Shown: piece by piece, positions 31,152 through 41,575 of the stretch
How positions within the stretch are numbered: the first letter of the stretch is position 1
How the letters are laid out: each line of letters opens with the position of its first letter
NCBI GenBank assembly: GCA_963377175.1
Contig: CAUJNA010001503.1
Location: 1 to 64,000 of the forward strand
DNA length: 64,000 nt
Reading direction: 5' to 3'
Source: Effrenium voratum
Taxonomy: Eukaryota; Sar; Dinophyceae; Suessiales; Symbiodiniaceae
Notes under the pieces: generated by a model
The model's database searches: none
What the model was told of the DNA's origin: nothing
Seen by the model: only the letters and a program-made list of their open reading frames with translations
Program-made: the position numbers and the translations under genes

Positions 31152-33909
31152 TCTTGCGACACGCCCAGCACTTCATTTTCAAAAACTGACAATTACTACA
31201 ATCACCATCATCGCCCCGGCAAAGCCTGCAAAACTCACGATTGCATGTAACACATGAAAATTCAGCGTCCGGGTGCCTACGGTCGTTGGGGTCATCAAGG
31301 GCGCAAATCTTTGGCACACCTGGGCCACCGGCACCGGGAGCGCCTCTCGTGGCCGGTTCCGGGGCCTGTCCACGATCAGATGGAGCTCCAGGGGCCCTCC
31401 ACCTCTCGCCGGGACTCGGGACGTCTGCACTAGCTCTGCTCCCAGGAGTCCTCCAGTCATCGCCGGGACTCTGGGTATCGACATGGGCCCTAATACCCCT
31501 ACCACCTCCTGGATGACGGTCTGGGTTCGGAGAGACGTCCCCGCTATCGCGGATCGGTCTATCCAGGTTCGGAGAGATGCTCCCGCTATCGCGGATTGGC
31601 CTCTCCCCCCTTGATTGCCGACTTCGGACCTCAGATCCCCTATCGGGGACGGCGGCAGGCCTCGGGCTCCTATTCCTACCCACATCCCTATTTGGAGAAA
31701 CAGAAAAGTCCCCCCTTGCGCGCGCGCGGGGGCCATCCCTCGCACGCCCTGGCGGTGAATGCGACCTGTCAGGTAATCCTCGAGCCCTCCGGCTTCTGCT
31801 TTCGGACCCCTCCCTAATGGGATATATTGGATGCCTGTCTGCACGAGAAGGATCGACCCTATCGGGCACATTCGGCAAAACCTGGTCAGTCAAACCAACA
31901 CCTCCGCCTGGTCTCACCGGACGGCCAGTACCCCGGCCGTCACCTTCCCCGGGTGTGGGCGTCGGAGACCTGATCCTATGTCCCTGCCCCGCAAATGCAT
32001 CGTAACCAACATTCCGTCTCTCTCTGGGTTGTTGAGGAGCCTCATTAATCTGCTGGACACCCTGAATGATGCCAGCGGCCTCGTCAAATTGACCCTCCAT
32101 TTCAAAGAGCTGAGACATGATTCTGTTGTTCGCTGCGCTAAGATTACGCACGTTACCATCGATAGCGCTGACTCTCCGCATAACGCCTTCAAGCGTACTC
32201 CGGAACGAGCCGAGTTCTCGCCTAACGGCAGGCTGCACTTGGTCACTGCTTGCAGGAAGATTACGGATCTGTCCTTGAATACCATCAACGACCCGATTCA
32301 CAATTGCCGATCTCGCTTCATACTGTTCAACATGTGATTTCACGGTCTCAAACCTTGAAATGATGTCGTCATGATCCCGACGTTGACGTTGAATTCCTCG
32401 AGCCAGATCCTGCATCTTCCGATTGATCTCGTCAATAGCCTCATGCCAGTCCTGCGGGGAATCATGTTCTGATGGTCTATCGACCTCCTGAGAACCCCTT
32501 CCACTCTGCAGTCTCGACACTCGATTAACAAGACGAGTGTGCTCTTCTTTGATCCCTTCAATAGATTCAGAGGCCCACTTGGCAAATGTCTCGTGTTCAA
32601 GGAGAGCTTTCTCGATCTTCAGGTTTAACTCCCTGAAATTTGCATCCACTACACTGCCGCTGGCCCTATCGGACGGATGCGCGACAGGATTCGGGTTCCA
32701 TACACCTGCTGGTGTCCGCATCCCAACGGTTTTCTCTACCGAGAACATCCGTTTCTCAAGCTTGTCCAAATCCTTAAGGATCTCGTCCTCAGAAGCAGCA
32801 TGGCTTCTGCGGGCAGCCTCACTATTCTCCTGAATCATCAGGCGAAGCCGATCAGTCGATGCCTCATTGTCCTTGACAGATTCATGGACCTCGTGGGACA
32901 GTAGGTTAATCCTCTGCTCCACGACCTCGGCTTGCTCATCGATGGCTTGCCTCACAATGGCCCTGCTATCGGGAATAACTTCCCTTGCGAACCGTTGAAC
33001 TATCATTCGCATCCTCCCGGCATCAGATTGAGTCGCAACCTCAGCTGCCAGTCGATCGACCTTGTACTTCGTCTGTTGATTCTCGTCGCTCCATTCCCTT
33101 CTCATGGAACTCACTTGACCGTTCAGTAACCTGATCTGGTCAGCAAAAATATGGAACGCTTTCGCGACTGAGCCAGAAACCTCACCTCTCTCGAGCATCT
33201 CCTGGATGTGCAAATCGAACACCTCCTTTGCCCTAGCGTCACCTGATTCACCGGAAGAATGAGACCTGAGTGCTGGAGGAGTCGATATCTCGATCCTCTC
33301 AGGAGCCCCACTAGCTCTAGCATATCTTCTGGGGTCATCCACAGGACTATCACCAGCCCCAGATGGCCTGCTAGGGGTAGAACCCCTTCTACGGCTATCG
33401 CCGGAACGGGGATCAACATGGGACGCACGAGACTCGGGAGTAGAGTGGATGTGAACATCAGCAGGATCAGGCATCTCCTCATCCTGCGGAGTTGAGTCCA
33501 TTGGTGAGGGGCTAGCCCTCCTCGCCTTCGACCTATCGGTCTCAATGGCCAGGGGTGACGGTCTCTTCGCAGAAGCACTACGTTCCCTGGCGGTCGAGCC
33601 CCATTGAGGTGTGAACTCGTTGCTGGACCTTAGCGTTTCAAGGTCACTGGTATCTCGCCCTAACGGGCTAGCGATCGACGGACGATCCTCGATTCCGAGT
33701 GCATCGGCAAGCCGGCCATCTCTTGCACCTCTCCCAACGACATCGGCAACCCGCTCAGTGACTCTCGGCGAACCAGTAACCCGGTTCGAGTTCACGTCTC
33801 TCTGATTTAACGGACCTCCAAACGTAATGTTGGGAAAAGGGGGAACATTCGGGGTATCACCAATCGCCGGGGGACCTACCGGTCCCTCACGGTCATGGAT
33901 GGCCTCCAA
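30799..33909 (-). CDS. gag: Gag-like protein, N-terminal part: coiled coil plus Cys-rich domain
   Basis: This 1,036-codon frame is first after the 5' LTR. It has no ATG near its start: the frame opens after a stop at about 34,066 and the first ATG is codon 137 as numbered from 33,909. Domains: disordered Ser/Arg/Pro region (1-220); long helical coiled-coil region (about 225-625); Arg/Pro/Asp-rich region with two repeats RPIRDSG(S/D)(I/V)SPN near 770-797; Cys/His-rich zinc-binding region (about 886-955, many CxxC pairs, RING- or B-box-like); Pro/Gly tail. It overlaps the next frame at 30,799-31,151, and the protein signal switches frame in the Gly/Pro-rich stretch near 30,850-30,900. A structural Gag role is inferred from position and coiled coil. 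Confidence 0.75.
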   Translation of the reverse strand: MEAIHDREGPVGPPAIGDTPNVPPFPNITFGGPLNQRDVNSNRVTGSPRVTERVADVVGRGARDGRLADALGIEDRPSIASPLGRDTSDLETLRSSNEFTPQWGSTARERSASAKRPSPLAIETDRSKARRASPSPMDSTPQDEEMPDPADVHIHSTPESRASHVDPRSGDSRRRGSTPSRPSGAGDSPVDDPRRYARASGAPERIEISTPPALRSHSSGESGDARAKEVFDLHIQEMLERGEVSGSVAKAFHIFADQIRLLNGQVSSMRREWSDENQQTKYKVDRLAAEVATQSDAGRMRMIVQRFAREVIPDSRAIVRQAIDEQAEVVEQRINLLSHEVHESVKDNEASTDRLRLMIQENSEAARRSHAASEDEILKDLDKLEKRMFSVEKTVGMRTPAGVWNPNPVAHPSDRASGSVVDANFRELNLKIEKALLEHETFAKWASESIEGIKEEHTRLVNRVSRLQSGRGSQEVDRPSEHDSPQDWHEAIDEINRKMQDLARGIQRQRRDHDDIISRFETVKSHVEQYEARSAIVNRVVDGIQGQIRNLPASSDQVQPAVRRELGSFRSTLEGVMRRVSAIDGNVRNLSAANNRIMSQLFEMEGQFDEAAGIIQGVQQINEAPQQPRERRNVGYDAFAGQGHRIRSPTPTPGEGDGRGTGRPVRPGGGVGLTDQVLPNVPDRVDPSRADRHPIYPIREGSESRSRRARGLPDRSHSPPGRARDGPRARARGDFSVSPNRDVGRNRSPRPAAVPDRGSEVRSRQSRGERPIRDSGSISPNLDRPIRDSGDVSPNPDRHPGGGRGIRAHVDTQSPGDDWRTPGSRASADVPSPGERWRAPGAPSDRGQAPEPATRGAPGAGGPGVPKICALDDPNDRRHPDAEFSCVTCNREFCRLCRGDDGDCSNCQFLKMKCWACRKNAQEVSMYFCTDCGTHVCENHSYFGDDGLERCARCNIRHERAQAGPPPPPPPGGGGGQGGPPGQGGSGSGGHGHAPHPPPGPGHPGGGQGPARGRPEWRGTYRGLLWWSTRVPWQCC

Positions 33910-34063
33910 TCCCCGAAGAACTTCCCGACTGTCCCTGGCTCTCTCTCTCTCGCTTCGGGCATCCCTGTCAACGCGAAGGTCCCTGGCGGCTCCACGAGAG
34001 AGGCTCCTGGGTCCTTCGAGATCGTGGGGTCGACATAGAGCTTGTAGTTGATGGTCTCAAGCG

Positions 34064-34090
34064 CGTAGGAAAGTCCTACGGCTGATAACC
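34064..34090 (-). promoter_or_regulatory. Primer-binding region next to the 5' LTR
   Basis: Reading away from the 5' LTR, the minus strand begins GGTTATCAGCC. Its complement reads like an anticodon loop CTGATAA with part of the stem, which recalls the half-tRNA priming of Copia elements. Next to it is a 7-bp hairpin (CGTAGGA/TCCTACG, 34,064-34,080). The tRNA is not identified. Confidence 0.45.
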
Positions 34091-34469
34091 TGTGATTCGG
34101 GCACGAACCTGTGCCCAGGCAATGGGTAAGTTGGGGTAAACAAGCCACAAAAGAAAGGTTCCCCAAAAGCAAACCAATCCCCGGTCCCAAAGATCAGGGT
34201 TTCCCACACACCAGAGAACAACAACCAAAGGAAAACAAACCAAACCAGAAAAGGATACCCGCAACCTAGATCGACGATGAACCGCACGGGCGATCCCCAC
34301 CAACCTACCCCGGGCCGAAGTCTCTTTCTCCTCCGACACGAAGGCGGTCGACGTGAGGGCCCGGCGACGCTCATCCGAGGCGCGCCGGATCCAAAACTTG
34401 AGCCAAAACACCACAGGTCGGTCACTAACGCGACGTCCCTGATGATGATATGAACCATGGCTAATCACA
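34091..34469 (-). repeat. 5' LTR of the retrotransposon
   Basis: This right-hand LTR in window coordinates has the same termini as the left LTR and the same mosaic pattern of identical ends and divergent middle. The host ribosomal protein gene ends only about 110 bp away, on the same strand. Confidence 0.95.
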
Positions 34470-34505
34470 CAAACAAACAAACAAACAAAACAAAACAAAC
34501 ACAAC
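34470..34505. repeat. (CAAA)n microsatellite, right flank of the retrotransposon
   Basis: It begins CAAAC directly after the LTR, matching the five bases before the left LTR. It is the other half of the split target microsatellite. Confidence 0.9.
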
Positions 34506-34581
34506 CTTGATACCTTGAGCATATGCATATCGTGCAATATTTTATCTGCGCGCGCGTAATGGCAAGAGGGCATCCAAGTCT

Positions 34582-37500
34582 TCACTCATCATCAGCAGCC
34601 GCCTGAATATGTGGATTTGGGCGTGACAAATGGAGTTTGGCTTTCTTGCCGACTTTCCTTTTGACCTTGTGCTTCCCGAAATAAGCAAACCTTAAAATAG
34701 GTGCCAACTCGAATGAAAAACACATTTTCGGAAAAAATGGGCTTCGGTGTACTTCTTTTGGCCTCCTGTTCAACCCACCAAAAAAACAGGCGGCCAACTC
34801 CAAGAAAAAACCACATATTCGGGGGAAAAAAAAAACATGGGCTTCGGTGTTCCTTTAAAGACGAAATGGAAATTTCGCCGGTCGCCTGCACATCGGCGGC
34901 CAGGGTGTTCATCGCCTCCTCCGCTTCCGGGCGCACCATCTCCACGCCCACGTCGCCGTCCCCATCGCCGTGGAGCTCCATGAGCTTGGTGATGTCGAAC
35001 TTCGGCTTCTTCAGGATTTTCACCTCTCACCATAAACTTGAGAATATGTTGAAACAAACTTCTTTCGCCAATATATACTCACCTAGAACCATATAGGTTC
35101 ATGCCTTTGGTTCTTGAAGCAACATGGCTATTAAGGGACTCTGAGGCGTTTCTTGGGAAATGCCCCCTTTTTCAGGTTGGTTTGCAGGGAATCCAAAGGG
35201 TCCAACCCATTGAGATTCATGCCCAGTTGGGCAGCGCTGGAAACCCATTGATATTGATTCTACTGAGGTTGTTAACCGCACGACAACCCTCCTAAAACCA
35301 GGTACTAGAACCACCCACAACAATGGCCAATGCGGGTTTTGCGCATTACTCACCCGAGCCACCTCAAGATTGTGAACGTTTCCCGGGTTTGGTGGAAAAC
35401 TTGAGTAGGACCCTAAACCCATTGACTTTAGGCTCTGCCAAGTTCTAAGGATTTTTAGAAATTGTAAGGATTACTATAATCGCCAAACCAGGTAGTAGAA
35501 CTACGTGGCAACGTTCTCGCCTTGGCTTCTTTCGTGATAAAGGATAAAACCCAAACTCCATGTTTGGTCGGCTCCCGGATGTTCTATTTGGGTATCAACT
35601 TTAATCAGGGTTGCCGTGGACATCGTAATTTGCTGGGGATTCATGAATCCACCAACCACTTTTCAGCGAGTTCCCCAATTGAATTTCCCGGCCACGAGCA
35701 TTGGCCCCACCTTCCGGATGAGCACATCCTTCAGAGGGAAGGTGCCCTGGGCCTGCTTCTCAATGGCCTTGCCGATGGACTCCGGGATGAGCTTCTTCAC
35801 CAGCTCCCGCAGTTGCACCTTGTTGGCCTCGAATGCGCTTCCAAAGGGAGGTTGTTGAAGCAATAGTGGTGGCTGCACCATGGTTGGGTACAACTTGTGG
35901 TTAAACATCCAGTTGGCGCAATTCCTTTTTTGGGACAGCCGGGGTTGGTTCAAAACAAGTTTGAACTATTGTGGACCCCTGGTCCCCAATTCCTTTAAAG
36001 AGAAACCAAAAGGAGGTTGTTTAAACTCGTGGTTGAAGCCGTTGTTGAAGCAAGGGCTTGAATCGCCCAGCCTCTTGCGTCATGATCTCCACCATCTTTG
36101 CGCGGATCTTGCGGATCTGAGCGGACTGGGCATAGCAGTTGGCCTTCACCTGCACAAACGATGGTTCCAAAAGGAAGCTCGCATTAATCTGGCCCAGGGT
36201 GTTTCTCAATTTAGCAAGATGGCAAGGGTTTCCTGTTGGCTTTCCTTTGAATACCCACTACCCACCATTTTGGGGTCCAAAATCCATGTGCTTTATGGGC
36301 TTTTTTGACGTATTGCTAGTTAGAAAAGTGATCATGCTTAGTGCTTAGATTAGCTACAATTACAATGTCACTTAGATATGATGTATATTCAAGGTGTAAT
36401 TCATCAAAGCAAATAACGTGTAAAGCTATTGACTAAATTCAAACATCAATAAATAATAATTTCCCTTAATCTGAGAAATATGTTTATTTTGTATCAAGTT
36501 CTGTTCGTGAAGAATATGCTAACTTGGTCTGAAATACATATGTGTTTAACAATATACAGTGTGCTGGTTTTTTTGTTTGGCTTGTTTTGTGAAAACAACA
36601 TATATTGATTGTTTTGTGTAATCTTGTGTTTTCGTGTGTCTGAATGTCTTGACCAAAATGTCATGGTCACGGAATGTCAAATTGAACTGTCCGCAATGAT
36701 ATTCTTCAATATCATATACAAGCAAATTCTAGCAAAGGATTGCCATACAATTCTCAACCTTGCTAGCACGCTTTCTTGATTTGGTTTGCTTTCATGTCTC
36801 GCCTTTGTGACATATCCATTTGTTTCTTTTGTGTCTGGACATCTGTCCTTTTGGTCGCGGACATTCGAGTTGTTGCTGCCAAATTGTGCGAGTTGTCACA
36901 ACCTCTGTGGACAATACTCTATACGACCCCCCAACAGGAAACTCGCGTGGGGTTTGGTGTCAAAATAAATGCAGCAAATTGTTTATCTGAAAAAAAGAGC
37001 ACAAACTCACTTCATTCTGGCCTAGGTGGGTTTGTAGGGGAGCCCCCTTTGGGTTGTTTTTAACAGCAAGCAAAAGGGACACCAACTATTATAAGACCCT
37101 CAATTTTGAGACACCCAGGGAAGGCGTTTGGGATGTCCGCCTGATCCGGGCGCCGCTTGGTGAAGGCGATGCAGAACAAGCGGACAACGTAGCCGTCGGT
37201 GGTCTTCACGTCCGTGTGCGCCTCGATCAGCGTCTGCCACTTCCTGAGATTCCAACGGCTCGAGAGCCAGCAAGTTAAGATACAAGTTTCTAGTGCTACC
37301 TTCCAATTCCATTCTTTCCAGGGACCCTTCTTTCTAGAAAACCTCCGGAAACGGGAAACGGCCGGTTTTGGAACTCCAAGAGAAACCAAGCCAAGAGCTT
37401 TTGACAACTTGTTTTATTGCTTCAGGAGTACCTGTTGATGGCTCGATACCCGATGTTTAGCGGGAAATCCGAGAGAAATCAAGATACAGGCCGGGGAAAC

Positions 37501-39232
37501 CAAGAGCTTGGCCAGGGAACCTAGCGCTTGGCCAGACTTACGGATTCTGTTTGGCTAGGGAAACCTAAAAGAAGCGCCATGAGATTGGTCGAAGCCCAAA
37601 ATCACACGTACCTCTAGGGGTTGATTCCTTGCCCATTCTTTTCAACCATCGTTCTTTTCAATAACCTGCTGTTTCCCCAAAGTGTTTGGTGGTTTTCTGA
37701 AAAGAAGGATCCTTGGAAAGAATGGGGAAGCTACCCCTAGAATACCTGGATTCCAGCGAGAGCCGCGAAAGGTGTGGCTAACGCGTTGCCGGTGAAAAGG
37801 GAATATGAACAAAGCGTTCAGCCTGTACAAGTGGATTGAAAGTGAAGATTTGAGGGGTGCTCAAACTTGCGGCGCCCGGTCATTTTGCGGGTTGTGGAAC
37901 AAAAAGACGCCCCCAAACCTTTCGAAGCCGTTTGAGAGGGGTATTCATCTGAGTTCAGCGAGGCGTCTTGATCAAGGAGCAGATCTTGTCCCGCGTCAGC
38001 GTCATGCCGTGGAAGTCCGTCAGGCAATTCCGGCCCTGGACTTCCTCGATGCAGAGCCGGATCTTCTTGGAGGCCTGGCGTGCGAAAGCCACGGCTCCAA
38101 GTTGTTTTGGGGTATGGGTCAAAACAAAACCACCAGGAAACAGCATGTGTTGCCATGGTTTCAGTTACCAGGCGTCCAGTTTGGGGTACCTACTTTTGAC
38201 CCACAGCCATTTGCAACAGTTCCATGGGCTCTACTGCAACCCCGAAGAAGCCACCTGCCAACAAGGCGAATTGGGGTTTGGGTGTTGGGGCGATGCTTAA
38301 CTGTTGTTTCGAAAGTGGGGTGGAGACGGAATTCGTTGCTTTGTGTCTCATGTCCGGGTGTGTTCTTGGTGTTTCTGAAAGCACCAACTTAAAGTGGGTC
38401 GGTCTGGGTCTGCTTGCAGGGGCGGGTGCATTAAAATATGAGCCCCCAACATAGATTTCGGTCTTGGCTCCCTTCGTTTCTCTTAAACGTCAATCCCGAA
38501 CTGGGGTGCCCTCAACAAAATGGATCTGATCTAGGGATTTGGACCCCAGGTGCTTTCCTTTTTGCTCACCTTTCCACCAGCAACCCACACCGCCTGGTCT
38601 TCGTCGTTGTTGAGGTCCGCCAGGTTCACCTCCAGCACTCGGCCCTTGAGCTCCTCAGTGGCGATCTTGGTGCCCTGGGTCCGGGAGACCAAGGTCTTGC
38701 CGCAGTTCCGGACCTCGGATCCGACCCGAATCCGGAACCCCCCGCTTCCGGTTTTTAACGGAAAACATACTGGGAAAATAAAAATGCAGGTGGTGGGTGC
38801 GCTATGTTAGCCACAAACCACAAACCTCCAGGAAGGGTTTGCTGTTTTCAAAGAACCCCAGACCTTTCGACCGCAGTTGCCAACCCGGAACCTACGTTGA
38901 GTCCTTTCTGGTTCATCATGTTTGTCAACGTTCAACCCTCCTAAACCGCAACTGTGGAAAAGCATGAAGGTCCAAGAATTTAAGAAAGAAAAGCAAATAA
39001 AGGTTGATGAAGGTCAACGCTGGACCTTCGTCAACTAACCTAGGAATGAAATCCTTTCTTGGTCTACTTTAGTCAAAGGCAAAAATATATAAGACATTAA
39101 CATCCCAGGGACGGTGAACATGCTGGGCGCCTTGATGTCATACCACTCCTTTCTCAGAAACGGATCGCCAGCCTTCTTCTTGCCGCCCTTCTTCCCTCCC
39201 TTTGTGAGGCGCTTGTTCTTGCCAACAGCCAT
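34582..39232 (-). CDS. RPS3A: Ribosomal protein eS1 (RPS3A), 8 exons
   Basis: eS1 is a core small-subunit ribosomal protein of eukaryotes and archaea. Exons on the minus strand: 39,113-39,232; 38,594-38,713; 37,968-38,074; 37,141-37,243; 36,072-36,149; 35,711-35,827; 34,886-35,023; 34,582-34,602. Phases agree at every junction and give 267 codons, the usual eS1 length. Hallmarks: N-terminal [21 protein letters not shown]-type [38 protein letters not shown] and [15 protein letters not shown]. Intron donors are GT, GC, GA, GC, GC, GT and GC, and every acceptor is AG^G, as expected for a dinoflagellate. No frameshift or missing region was seen. It is a housekeeping gene and probably active. Confidence 0.97.
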
Positions 39233-40092
39233 GCCGGACCGATGTCACGTGCGCACTAGACTTGAGCCTAGCACAAAAAAGTATGTTCGTGACTCAAACT
39301 CTCCCATTGCAAAGCACAACACAAACTGCATACTGAGAATGCTGGGCACAGCACTTTCGACTGGCTGAGGCAAGGCCTCGGCTTGCAAAAGGAGACTACC
39401 CAAAACAATGGAAACAATTGGAAGATAAGCCGCTCGTGTCTTTTTTTTTTGCAGGGATTGTCCCTCAGCCTTCATTTAATCGTTTTCAATTGTGGGAGTG
39501 AGGAAACCTTGCCACAGCTGTCAAAGCAGCTGAGCTCTTGGCTGGTGCCGGTCCTATGCGAGTGGCAATGAAAAACAGAGACATGTGCAGCACATGCATA
39601 CCATCTTACAAAAACTAATTGGAAATGATCTTGTTTCTGCAACCTGAAACCTCGAGGTTCATGCTTTCCCTCCGGTATTCCTCTTCCCGCTCCAGCAAAT
39701 CACTGCCTGAACTTGAAAAGGCTGGACAATGTAGTGCTGCACTTTTGCGGCTCAATACACATTTCAATGCATGTAACAATGGGTGTCCAGGCATGGAGGT
39801 CAGCCTTGAAAGCCTAGAGCTAGAGGTAACCAACGACGATTGCTCTGCTTTGCAATGTCAAATGCACAAACCTGACTCAGATGTTGGCAACTAAGCCAAA
39901 GCTTAGTTAAAAGGAAAATACTTGATCAGAAACTCTGCGTTTACTGACACATTGGCGAGTGCGGACCATACTTCTCTTTTAGAGTCTAGAGCAAAGCTGA
40001 AGGCTGAAGGTCCAAGCGCACCACGCATGACAAGCCATGAGGTACAGGCCTCACAAAGGAACCAAAAACGGCTTGTCGCGGATGATTGCCCG
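39233..40092. other. Intergenic, no gene seen
   Basis: This lies between the start of RPS3A and the stop of the next minus-strand gene. I see no coding sequence or promoter motif I can support; dinoflagellate genes generally lack TATA boxes. Confidence 0.5.
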
Positions 40093-40739
40093 TCACAACA
40101 CGATCACAATTCGATTTGCGCGAATTGTCGGTCCTGGAGGTGCAGCTTGTGCACCCTTTTGGGCCTGCGCCTGTTTCTTGGGATCCTCGTCTTCTGAATC
40201 CTCCTGGCATGGGATCCCTATGTGGGGAAGCGTGGGCCCCGACCTAACGTGGACTGCCAACAATTTCAGCTGGTCACGGCACATTGCAGTGGGAACACCT
40301 TCACAAATGGTTCGTGGACATGAATGCCCACCTTGATGTTCACCCAAGGGTCCCTATTAGAATCATACAGGACTACCCATTTGGAACCAGTTTCGCATGT
40401 TTGCAATGAACAAACGCCAGACTTGAAGGGTAAAGGCAGGTCCTCGTCGCTGTCCTCGCCATAACCGCCCTCCTCCTCAGAATCGGTCATAAACTGGTAG
40501 GGGTCATCAGGGTCCACCTGGCAGAGAAAGAAACCTGCCAAGCTGCCGAGCACCTTGCTACCCGTCAGCCTCTGGCCACATCTTTGTGAGGTTGCAGGCA
40601 ATGTAGGCGCACACCTCACAGGGCTGACGGCCCATGAGAAGCGCTCCAGCAACACGTAAGCTCAGTGCCAGCTGGGACAGGCCGCCCAGCATCGCAAGGA
40701 AGAATGAAATCCTCAGCCACTTTAAGCCGCGCTGCATCA

Positions 40740-40740
<1 letters not shown>
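40093..40740 (-). CDS. 3' exons of an unrecognised acidic protein
   Basis: Two exons are well defined on the minus strand. 40,332-40,517 opens after CAG^GTGGAC and closes AAG^GTGGGC; it encodes 62 residues starting VDPDDPYQFMTDSEEEGGYG and including KWVVLYDSNRDPWVNIK. 40,093-40,203 opens after CAG^GAGGAT and encodes 36 residues (EDSEDEDPKKQAQAQKGAQA, ending RIVIVL) and a stop. The phases match. A further upstream exon at about 40,560-40,735 is plausible: it contains a hydrophobic stretch (FFLAMLGGLSQLALSLRVAG) and GRQPCEVCAYIACNLTKMW. Upstream of that lies the microsatellite, so the 5' part is not seen. Family not recognised. Confidence 0.5.

Positions 40741-41575
<835 letters not shown>

Larger units (their letters stand above)
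11990..33670 (-). repeat. Dispersed mini-hairpin family: variable stem, GNTA loop, sense strand only
   Basis: Across the element, CTAACG, CTATCG or CTACCG (plus strand) recurs every few hundred bases, usually flanked by complementary bases. The minus (sense) strand thus forms a 3-6 bp stem closed by C-G around GTTA, GATA or GGTA. Clear copies with 5-6 bp stems: 12,486-12,499; 13,797-13,812; 14,866-14,879; 16,447-16,460; 17,009-17,022; 18,556-18,569; 21,799-21,812; 22,645-22,658; 29,075-29,090; 29,772-29,785; 31,636-31,649. Stem sequences differ from copy to copy but stay complementary. My hand count is about 30 CTAACG and 40 CTATCG here, against about 3 and 4 in the other 41 kb. Function unknown. 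Confidence 0.85.
11294..34469 (-). mobile_element. Giant Copia-type LTR retrotransposon, about 23.2 kb
   Basis: Direct repeats of 383 and 379 bp (11,294-11,676; 34,091-34,469), each beginning TGTGATT and ending AATCACA, bound the element. A 5-bp CAAAC duplication flanks it, a GAGGGGGG polypurine tract abuts the left LTR, and a primer-binding-like sequence abuts the right LTR. All coding sequence is on the minus strand, so the 5' LTR is on the right. The protease-integrase-reverse transcriptase-RNase H order is that of Ty1/Copia. At 23 kb it is several times the usual 5-6 kb of Copia elements. The surplus comes from a long gag region, two extra domains inside pol and about 9 kb of coding sequence after pol. 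Pol is one uninterrupted frame, but gag and the 3' module change frame several times. Confidence 0.93.

Noticed and set aside
34064..34090. A tRNA gene next to the 5' LTR
   Set aside because: Only an anticodon-arm-like piece and a short hairpin are present, with no acceptor or T arm.
11294..34469. Two nested elements instead of one large element
   Set aside because: No second pair of LTRs or internal target duplication was seen, and the mini-hairpin signature is continuous from gag to the 3' module. A formal dot plot would settle it.
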